Part shown: positions 1 to 5,352 of the stretch, piece after piece
How positions within the stretch are numbered: the first letter of the stretch is position 1
How the letters are laid out: the number at the start of each line of letters is the position of its first letter
Source: Chitinophagaceae bacterium
Lineage (GTDB): Bacteria; Bacteroidota; Bacteroidia; Chitinophagales; Chitinophagaceae
Length of the DNA stretch: 5,352 bases
Direction: 5' to 3'
Assembly (NCBI GenBank): GCA_025455245.1
Contig: JALOMX010000277.1
Coordinates: 1 to 5,352, forward strand
Position numbers and translations under genes: made by a program
Notes under the pieces: generated by a model
What the model was told of the DNA's origin: nothing
The model's database searches: none
Seen by the model: only the letters and a program-made list of their open reading frames with translations

Positions 1-1
1 A

Positions 2-1261
2 AGGTTTAGCCAGGCATTTGACAATCAATGGGGCTTTTTTCCCGGTGCAAGTGCAGGTTGGGTCATTAGCAAGGAGGACTTCTTTGATAATGTAAAATTT
101 ATTGACTATGCAAAAGTGCGGGCATCCTATGGCGAACTTGGAAACCAGGAAATAGGAGCCAATTATCCTTTTGCTTCTACTCTTGATGCCGGTACCGCGT
201 ATTACTTTAATAATCTTTTGACTCGTGGTTTTTCCCTGAATAACGTTCAGAATGTTAGCCTTGGCTGGGAGTCTTCCACACAGTTAAATTTTGGTTTGGA
301 CCTGGCATTGCTGAAAAACAAATTGTCGGTAACATTTGACTACTATGAAAAGAAAGTGAACGACATGATCATTAATGTGCCAAACCCTTTGTATGTGGGT
401 TTTGCAAGTAATGTATCCACCATTCCTACCAATGCAGGATCTATGATCAATAAAGGTTGGGAGTTCTCTGCTACTTACCGAAACACCATAGGAAAAAAGT
501 TCAAGTACAGTATCACCGGAAACCTTTCGGATGTTGTGAACGAAGTAACAGATACCCGCGGGCAGGATATTGTTACATCAGCAGGACTTATTGCCCGCGA
601 AGGACACCCAATCAATTCTTATAACCTTTACCGTACCGATGGCCTTTATCAGGTGGGTGATGATTTCAATGCTCCCTTTAACGGAACACGTATTACCGGG
701 GCAGGAGATATCAAATATCTTGACCTGAACAAGGATGGTTTTATTAATGCCGATGACCGTGAACTGCTGGGCAATAACTTCCCACGTTACGAATGGAGTA
801 CGGATATCATGCTAACCTATGGCAGCTTTGACCTCAGCACCTTTATTTATGGTGTGGGCAGGAGGGATAACTACATCAGTGGTGTTGGTGTAGAGCCTTT
901 TAACGCTGGAAACTGGATTGCTTCCGGCCTTACAACGGCCCTTGACCGCTGGACCCCAGAAAATCCGGGCGCGAGATATCCCCGTTTGTATTCTGGTGGC
1001 AATGGCAATTACGTAGGATCTGATTTTTGGCTGCGGAATGGCGCTTTCTGGCGTATCAAGCATATTACGCTTGCATACAATCTGGCCAAACCTATGCTCG
1101 ATAAGTTAAAAATTGAACAACTGCGTATTTATGGAAGCATTGTAAATGCTTTCACCCAGTCAAATTACGAGCCCGGTTTTGATCCTGAGATCAGCAACAC
1201 CAATGGCGCTTTCTACCCCATTATGCGCACGTTTACCGCAGGTATTAACCTTCGCTTTTAA
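2..1261 (+). CDS. SusC/RagA-family TonB-dependent outer-membrane transporter, C-terminal part (5' end outside window)
   Basis: Outer-membrane beta-barrel that, with its SusD partner, imports oligosaccharides or other nutrients using TonB energy. The frame is open from the left edge, so the first in-frame GTG (116) is not a start; codons 2-115 encode family sequence (GFFPGASAGWVISKEDFF). About 419 residues are visible, some 40% of a usual ~1000-residue SusC; the plug, TonB box and signal peptide lie off-window. Recognisable barrel segments are KVRASYGELGNQ, LTYGSFDLSTFIYG, FWRIKHITLAYNL and IYGSIVNAFTQSNYEPGFDPEI. The protein ends in FTAGINLRF, and a terminal phenylalanine is typical of outer-membrane barrels. 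An EF-hand/dockerin-like loop (DLNKDGFINADD, nt 722-757) is common in this family. The gene is followed after 22 bp by susD, as in nearly all such loci. The substrate cannot be told from this part. Family assignment is secure. Confidence 0.95.
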   Translation, partial: RFSQAFDNQWGFFPGASAGWVISKEDFFDNVKFIDYAKVRASYGELGNQEIGANYPFASTLDAGTAYYFNNLLTRGFSLNNVQNVSLGWESSTQLNFGLDLALLKNKLSVTFDYYEKKVNDMIINVPNPLYVGFASNVSTIPTNAGSMINKGWEFSATYRNTIGKKFKYSITGNLSDVVNEVTDTRGQDIVTSAGLIAREGHPINSYNLYRTDGLYQVGDDFNAPFNGTRITGAGDIKYLDLNKDGFINADDRELLGNNFPRYEWSTDIMLTYGSFDLSTFIYGVGRRDNYISGVGVEPFNAGNWIASGLTTALDRWTPENPGARYPRLYSGGNGNYVGSDFWLRNGAFWRIKHITLAYNLAKPMLDKLKIEQLRIYGSIVNAFTQSNYEPGFDPEISNTNGAFYPIMRTFTAGINLRF

Positions 1262-1283
1262 TCCAAGCATAAAATCAAACATT

Positions 1284-2994
1284 ATGAAAAGCAAAAACTA
1301 TTTATATATCATCGGATTATCGGTAATGACCATCGGGGGCGTTTCTTGTAATAAATATCTCGACCGCCTGCCTCTTGATACCATTACATCAGAAGCTTTT
1401 TTTGAAAATGCTACGCAGGTTGAGCAGGCGCTCACCGGTGTTTACAACGCCTTTGGGGCACGGACGGTCAGCCCCGGGCTAAATAACCCCACGCCCTATT
1501 ATTCCAAAATGGATCTTTATACAGAACTCGGTTTGGAAAGGGGATTGAATGGGACCATCGGGAGTGGGGCATACAACCCTACCAATGGTGCAAAAAGCAA
1601 GGAATGTGATGGATCCTGCAGAATATGCGAGGGTAGAAGGGGAAGCGAAGGTATTGAGGGCTTTGGCCTATTGGCACCTGATAGTGTATTGGGGTGATGT
1701 TCCATTTTTTACCGGGCCGCTTCAGCAGTCTGAGTTTTTCAATGCAACCCGTACGCCGGTTAAGCAAATTGTTGATTTCCTGATTCCCGATCTGAAGGAT
1801 GCAGCAACCAAACTGAATTGGGCGCCAAAAGATTTTGGTCGGGTAAGCCGGGGCGTTGCCCTTGGCGCAGCCGCACGAATTGCCATGGTTGACCGTCGTT
1901 ACAAAGATGTGATTGAACTGACCAACGAAGTAATTAATAGTGGCAGTTATGGATTGAATCCTGTTTTTGGAAATCTTTTCCGCAAGTCGGGCCAAAGCAG
2001 CAATGTGAATAATGAAATCATGTTCATTTATCCTTTCGGAGATACGGATGGTGGTTCGTTTAATTACCTGAATCTGGTACAGGGTTCCAGAAACCAGGGT
2101 GGGCAATCAAGCCATTTTCCTACACAATTCCTGGTAGACCTGTTTGAATGCCGCGACGGATTAATGATCGATGAATCGCCCTTGTACAGGCCTGAAAAAC
2201 CCAATCACAACAGGGATCCCCGCATGGCTCAAACCGTTATAGTGCCGGGAGATACTGTAGTGGTTCAGGGATTTACGAGTATTGTTTTTACACCCAACAA
2301 CGGAAGGGTAGTATCCTATAACCCATCTACCGGCGCGGTAGCAATTACGACCACCAACAATCAGGATAGCGCCAATATTTTCGGCCCAAGGCTGAATGGT
2401 GGTGGAAACCTTTGGAGAAAGTATGTTCAGGATCGTGATATAAACGGAACGGCCGGCAACCTGTTTAAAGTGGGCTGGATTTACATGCGTTTTGCCGAAA
2501 TATTGCTCATGAATGCAGAAGCTCGTATGGAAGACGGTGCACCTGCATCTGACGTAGCTGCCGTGGTAAACAGGGTAAGGGCAAGGGCCGGTATGCCTGC
2601 GGTAGATGCAGCCACCCTTGGCAATGCAGCGCGCTTTAAGGCCTTGGTGCGCAGGGAAAAAACCGTGGAGTTTGCCAATGAAGGAATCCACATGGCCGAT
2701 ATGCGCCGGTGGGATAACGGAGCATATGCTCAAAAAGTAATGGCAGTTCAAATTTATGGTACCCCACTTTCCAACATGAGGCTTGAAAGTGGCGTTGGTT
2801 TGGTATTTAATAATCCTGCGCCAACCCCGGTTTTCGATCCTGTTTACAGGATTCCGGTAACCTATCCAAATGGCGATGCAACCCGCATTAAAAGAGAGTT
2901 AAGGATATTTAATCAGGGGCAGCATAATCTTTGCCCGATACCTCAGGGTGAAATTGACAAGGTGCCAAGCCTTGTTCAAAATCCGGGATGGTAA
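1284..2994 (+). pseudogene. SusD/RagB-family nutrient-binding outer-membrane lipoprotein, frame-disrupted near 1590
   Basis: Surface lipoprotein that caps the SusC barrel and captures the ligand. The ATG at 1284 opens a signal peptide (MKSKNYLYIIGLSVMTIGGVSC) with lipidated Cys22, then NKYLDRLPLDTITSEAFF and ALTGVYNAF, the typical SusD N-terminus. This frame holds family sequence to about GAYNPTNG (~1589), then turns to nonsense and stops at 1697. The family sequence resumes one frame over, at about KARNVMDPAEYARVEGEAKVLRALAYWHL (~1594 onward). It runs without interruption to the stop at 2992-2994, with YMRFAEILLMNAEA, NRVRARAGMP, RREKTVEFANEGIHMADMRRW and the classic end CPIPQGEIDK...QNPGW. 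The usual W-x3-Y-x2-I-x2-AN-x2-L segment expected at the join is in none of the three + frames, so sequence is missing and the frame shifted. Internal ATGs (1549, 1585, 1609) would give a product with no export signal. No SD precedes the start, as is normal here. It is either a recent pseudogene or an assembly/sequencing artefact. Confidence 0.9.
1584..1612 (+). other. Frame-break junction inside susD
   Basis: Upstream codons read in the frame of the 1284 ATG (…NPTNG); downstream family sequence reads in the +1 frame (…KARNVMDPAEY). Both frames are plausible for only a few codons around AATGGTGCAAAAAGCAAGG. Because a conserved helix is also absent, the change is best explained by loss of 3n+2 bases, and I infer about 20-30 codons from usual SusD spacing. 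The exact endpoints cannot be fixed without a homologue. Confidence 0.75.
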
Positions 2995-3020
2995 CTGATT
3001 GAACATTACATTTTTCCTGG

Positions 3021-3062
3021 TGAGGCCGTTTCCGAAATAGTGGAACGGCCTCATTTGCTTTT
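3021..3062 (+). terminator. Intrinsic terminator of the susCD operon
   Basis: A perfect 10-bp stem (TGAGGCCGTT, 3021-3030, with AACGGCCTCA, 3044-3053) encloses a 13-nt loop. It is followed by the T-rich run TTTGCTTTTCC. It lies 26 bp after the susD stop, which suggests that the susC-susD transcript ends here and includes no third gene (no SusE/SusF-type gene follows). Confidence 0.85.
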
Positions 3063-3466
3063 CCTCAGGTTTGTTGCTGATTTTCCAAAGCTTTTAAATG
3101 CAGCCCTCTGATTTCAGCAGGGATAATGCATGGACTTCAGCCGGAAAGAAAACATCCTGTTCAGCTCAGATATCAGTCCTGTTTATTTTCTGATTGGTTT
3201 TGAAATAAAACCATAAAGCCGAACTGTTCTGACCGGATTGAAATGTGCTACCTAAAGGGGATTAAAAACAAGTACCATTTGGTATGGTAATGACTTTTTT
3301 AACTTTGGACAGTTTTATGTAAACATGAATCGCTTTTGTGATCCAATTTGTTCTTTATAATCCAAAAAATTTCATCATCCACCTGCATTGCTAAAGCGGA
3401 TCTGCATCAGGAATGTAAATGAGTGGTGGTTAAGTTTATCGGTCATCATTTGGTGTGCCCTGAGCC
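3063..3466. other. Intergenic region between convergent units; no credible gene
   Basis: About 400 bp with no ORF of convincing length or family character on either strand. Visible structure includes a 7-bp perfect inverted repeat (TGGTTTT, 3195-3201, and AAAACCA, 3207-3213, 5-nt loop) without a following T-run, and the promoter candidate listed separately. After that promoter the longest start-proximal frame is an 11-codon ORF (3325-3360, MNRFCDPICSL), too short to support as a gene. I see no trace of a decayed protein. Confidence 0.7.
3278..3307 (+). promoter_or_regulatory. Bacteroidota-type promoter candidate with overlapping inverted repeat, no gene downstream
   Basis: TTTG (3278-3281), an 18-bp spacer and TAACTTTG (3300-3307) match the Bacteroidota housekeeping consensus TTTG / TANNTTTG with suitable spacing. 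A perfect inverted repeat, TACCAT (3273-3278) and ATGGTA (3284-3289) with a 5-nt spacer, straddles the -33 box and could be an operator. Transcription would start near 3314 and run toward the 3' end of the convergent GHL10 gene. The motif is short, so a chance match in A/T-rich sequence is possible. Confidence 0.45.
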
Positions 3467-3498
3467 AAATAAAAAACCCCACCTGAAAAGGAGGGGTT
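3467..3498 (-). terminator. Intrinsic terminator of the GHL10 gene
   Basis: Read on the - strand, AACCCC-T-CC, loop TTTTCA, GG-T-GGGGTT form a hairpin (3475-3498) with one internal T-T mismatch. It is followed by TTTTTTATTT (3476 down to 3467). It begins 25 bp past the GHL10 stop codon. On the + strand the run after the hairpin (ATTATAAAAC) is weak, so it may stop opposing transcripts only partly. Confidence 0.85.
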
Positions 3499-3523
3499 AT
3501 TATAAAACACCTATGAGAAAAAT

Positions 3524-4702
3524 TTACGGAATGTATGGATACTGATTTCTAAACCATCCGGGGCTTTCCTTAATTCCTTCGTAAAAGAAGAAGCATTCCC
3601 CTTTGAAACCAGCAGCCCTGTTGGATTGAATCATTTGGGTAAGAAAAGCATCAGACGCCACATAAGAACCTACTTTTAGCAAAACACCCGGATAAAAAGG
3701 CACTGCATTGTTCTTATAATAGCCTTTCTGTTGTGCGAGTGTGGCGTTATATGCAGAAATATCATATCGGTAACATTGGGGTAAAATAGCATCTACCCAT
3801 GCACTGTCAACCCATGTTGGCCAATCCTGCAGGTATTCATTCATGCCAAAAGGAAAAGGACTCGGCGAAATGGTGAATTGAACCGTAGGTTTAATGGCCT
3901 TTACCTCATTGCGCAACCTTTTACAAAACTGATTCAGTTTGTTGGCCCTCCAGTTAACCCATCCCGTATTGGCAAAGTTGGTTGGAGGGCTTGCCCCGCC
4001 ATTCTCAGCTTTATAAAGGTCAACCGTATAAGTGTCATAACCACCCTGCGTGGGCATGGCCGGAAGGCGGTCATCACCCTGAACGCCATCAACATTATAT
4101 TTGGTTACCACCTCCTTAAAAAGATCGATCATAAACTGCTGCACCTCCGGGTGGATGCCATTCAGCCAGTCGAATCCGTTTTTAACAACAAGATTTCCGG
4201 AAACATCTTTTGCTGCCCAATGCGGTTTGGCAGCTACGATTGCCCCACCATTTGCCGAAAAGGAGGATGCAAAACCATATTCGAACCATGCATGTACCTT
4301 CAAACCTTGTGCATGGGCTTCTTCAATACACTCCTGAAGAGGGTCCCTTCCCGTAAACGTTTCGAGGATAGGCTTACCGATCAGGTTGTTCATAACCGTA
4401 CTCGGGTACATGGTGCGTGCATTATTGTACACCACCATGAAAATAGTATTAATACCGGCTGCTTTGCAGTTGGTCACCATTTCTTTGATGTTTGCCCTTG
4501 AATTCAGCGCCGTACTTGCCGTAGTGGTCACCCAAACACCCCTCAAGGCATTCACATCCCAAACCGGTGGTCTGTCTTCAGGAGGCGGTGGGGTGTAGGT
4601 AACTTCAGTGGGCTTTTTGCAGGAGAGTACTAAAGCTGAAAGGAATATCAGGGTTAGGAAAAATGTTCCTGCCTTTCCGAATTTGATTTTCTGGCAAAGC
4701 AT
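3524..4702 (-). CDS. GHL10-family (DUF187, YngK/DigH-like) glycosyl-hydrolase-like lipoprotein
   Basis: Predicted TIM-barrel glycosidase of the GHL10 family, 392 residues, apparently complete. Residues 1-28 form a lipoprotein signal peptide ending in LVLSC (lipidated Cys28), followed by a Pro-rich tether (TPPPPEDRPPVWD, 37-49). Barrel motifs follow in family order: LRGVWVT (53-59), KVHAWFEYG (135-143), VDGVQGDD (204-211, acidic residues at the expected active-site strand), TISPSPFPFG (277-286), LQDWPTWV (291-298), LPQCYRYD (307-314) and a C-terminal GECFFFYEG (368-376). An in-frame TTG at 4729 is possible, but it lies inside the predicted -7 promoter box; ATG 4702 gives a normal 28-residue signal peptide and a ~19-nt leader, so I prefer it. 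A characterised relative, E. coli DigH, is an outer-membrane lipoprotein cleaving peptide-free peptidoglycan strands. Whether this protein acts on peptidoglycan or an external polysaccharide is unknown. It is convergent with susCD, so any shared role is inference. Confidence 0.92.
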   Translation of the reverse strand: MLCQKIKFGKAGTFFLTLIFLSALVLSCKKPTEVTYTPPPPEDRPPVWDVNALRGVWVTTTASTALNSRANIKEMVTNCKAAGINTIFMVVYNNARTMYPSTVMNNLIGKPILETFTGRDPLQECIEEAHAQGLKVHAWFEYGFASSFSANGGAIVAAKPHWAAKDVSGNLVVKNGFDWLNGIHPEVQQFMIDLFKEVVTKYNVDGVQGDDRLPAMPTQGGYDTYTVDLYKAENGGASPPTNFANTGWVNWRANKLNQFCKRLRNEVKAIKPTVQFTISPSPFPFGMNEYLQDWPTWVDSAWVDAILPQCYRYDISAYNATLAQQKGYYKNNAVPFYPGVLLKVGSYVASDAFLTQMIQSNRAAGFKGECFFFYEGIKESPGWFRNQYPYIP

Positions 4703-4726
4703 AATTAATAAAAATAATTTTGAACA

Positions 4727-4757
4727 CAAACTTAATTAAAAAAATTATAAAGTACAA
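4727..4757 (-). promoter_or_regulatory. Promoter candidate for the GHL10 gene
   Basis: On the - strand, TAAGTTTG (4734 down to 4727) matches the -7 box TANNTTTG. TTG (4757-4755) lies 20 bp upstream and a fuller TTTG (4761-4758) lies 23 bp upstream as alternative -33 elements. Predicted initiation near 4720 leaves a short A/T-rich leader before ATG 4702 with no Shine-Dalgarno. Together with the terminator upstream, it suggests the gene is transcribed on its own. Confidence 0.55.
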
Positions 4758-4788
4758 CAAAATGATCAACTTTATTAAAATTTTCAGC

Positions 4789-4820
4789 AAAAAAAGAAGG
4801 GACCTTTAAGTGGCCCCTTC
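4789..4820 (-). terminator. Intrinsic terminator of the T9SS cargo gene
   Basis: On the - strand, GAAGGGGCC (4820-4812) pairs with GGTCCCTTC (4804-4796), giving 9 bp with one G-T wobble and a 7-nt loop (ACTTAAA). Seven T residues follow (4795-4789). It lies 25 bp beyond the stop codon of the upstream gene and separates it from the GHL10 promoter. Confidence 0.9.
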
Positions 4821-4845
4821 CTGAGTTGATTGAATCTTCTAATCC

Positions 4846-5352
4846 TTATTTCATGATTTTGATGGTTACGGGAGAACCGGTATTTTCATTATCCCTTACT
4901 GTTACAAAGTAGATACCCTTTGGTAAATGACTTGCAGGCATGTTAATGATGGTTTCGCCGGGCATAATGCCTTGCGATACATTTTGAAGAACCGATCCGG
5001 AAGGATTTACCAATGAAACGGTTACCGCTGTTTTCTCAGCGCTTTTAATACTCAGACTAACCTGATCGATAATGGGGTTGTTACGAACTGTAACTGAGTA
5101 AGCATGTTCGCTTTTTGCATCAACTACCTGAATAGAAGAGTAGGTAGCAACATTGTCTTTATCCAATTGCTTCAAACGATAAAAGTTACGGTTACCGGAA
5201 ATGGTTTTATCGGTAAAGCTATAGTCAAGGGGCAATTTACTGTTTCCATCGGGGGCAAGGGAAGCCACAAAACCTATTTTGTTGAAATCAATTCCATTGG
5301 AAGACCGTTCTATGTCAAATCCGAGGTTATTGTTTTCTGCCGATGTTTTCCA
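4846..5352 (-). CDS. Secreted or surface protein with type IX secretion C-terminal sorting domain (N-terminal part outside window)
   Basis: Only the last 168 residues are visible and the frame stays open to the right edge, so the in-frame GTG at 5268 is not the start. Residues ~1-80 resemble the beta-sandwich repeat common before sorting domains in Bacteroidota: WKTSAENNNLGFDIERSSNG, then FNKIGFVA, LDYSFTD and NFYRLKQLDKD. Residues ~85-168 match the type A T9SS sorting domain (TIGR04183-like): an NP near its start (VRNNPIIDQVSLSI), a central TAVTVSLVNPSGSVLQ strand pair, HLPKGIYFVTV and a terminal Lys after a short strand (VTIKIMK). Such proteins cross the inner membrane by Sec and the outer membrane by the T9SS, where this domain is normally removed, leaving the cargo surface-anchored or released. 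The functional N-terminal domain is off-window, so its activity is unknown. Confidence 0.9.
   Translation of the reverse strand, partial: WKTSAENNNLGFDIERSSNGIDFNKIGFVASLAPDGNSKLPLDYSFTDKTISGNRNFYRLKQLDKDNVATYSSIQVVDAKSEHAYSVTVRNNPIIDQVSLSIKSAEKTAVTVSLVNPSGSVLQNVSQGIMPGETIINMPASHLPKGIYFVTVRDNENTGSPVTIKIMK

Noticed and set aside
722..757. EF-hand or dockerin-like calcium loop in SusC (DLNKDGFINADD)
   Set aside because: This motif recurs in many SusC proteins at the same place, so it is not evidence of a fused dockerin or a new domain.
1584..1612. Programmed ribosomal frameshifting at the A-rich CAAAAAGC in susD
   Set aside because: A slip would join the frames but could not restore the missing conserved helix, and no known SusD gene is expected to use recoding.
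1579..2106. Long - strand ORF of 175 codons opposite susD
   Set aside because: It is antisense to well-conserved SusD sequence, has no recognisable domain and no promoter-like start.
2161..2751. Long - strand ORF of 196 codons opposite susD
   Set aside because: It mirrors the conserved SusD C-terminal coding region, and its Cys/His/Ile-rich composition is typical of an antisense shadow.
3325..3360. 11-codon ORF after the orphan promoter as a leader peptide
   Set aside because: It is too short to distinguish from chance, has no run of regulatory codons and has no downstream gene to attenuate.
3878..4501. + strand ORF of 207 codons opposite the GHL10 gene
   Set aside because: It lies wholly within the well-supported GHL10 gene and has no family resemblance.
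4605..4790. - strand ORF of 61 codons with a hydrophobic start
   Set aside because: It overlaps the GHL10 start region in another frame, spans that gene's promoter, and its Ile/Leu/Phe/Lys richness reflects A/T-rich leader DNA.

Overview
The window looks like a chromosomal fragment of a Bacteroidota bacterium, most likely a Chitinophagaceae-like or related environmental lineage. Three things support this: a SusC/SusD outer-membrane nutrient-uptake pair, a protein ending in a type IX secretion sorting domain, and promoter candidates of the Bacteroidota type (TTTG or TTG, then TANNTTTG) with A/T-rich leaders and no Shine-Dalgarno sequence. The taxonomic placement is inferred from protein style only.

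Left half (1-3062, + strand): the C-terminal ~420 residues of a SusC-family TonB-dependent transporter, whose 5' part lies outside the window, are followed after 22 bp by a SusD-family lipoprotein gene and then a strong hairpin terminator. The susD gene is broken as written. It begins normally with a lipoprotein signal peptide, but near position 1590 the reading frame shifts by one, and a conserved helix of the family is missing at the same place. This fits a deletion of roughly 60-90 bp (3n+2) or an assembly error better than a simple indel.

Middle (3063-3466): about 400 bp without a credible gene. It holds one good + strand promoter candidate (TTTG-N18-TAACTTTG) whose -33 box lies in a perfect 6-bp inverted repeat. 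No gene follows it before the convergent terminator.

Right half (3467-5352, - strand): a complete GHL10-family (DUF187) glycosyl-hydrolase-like lipoprotein with its own promoter candidate and intrinsic terminator. Upstream of it is the C-terminal end of a type IX secretion cargo protein with its own terminator, so the two are probably separate transcription units.

Together the genes concern cell-surface and envelope glycan or nutrient handling: SusCD binds and imports an unknown ligand, the GHL10 lipoprotein probably acts on a glycan, and the T9SS cargo is exported to the surface or medium. Sharing a substrate is only a guess, because the GHL10 gene is convergent with susCD and not part of its operon. 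I found no RNA genes, CRISPR arrays, insertion sequences or obviously new system. The points most worth checking are the broken susD and the orphan promoter.
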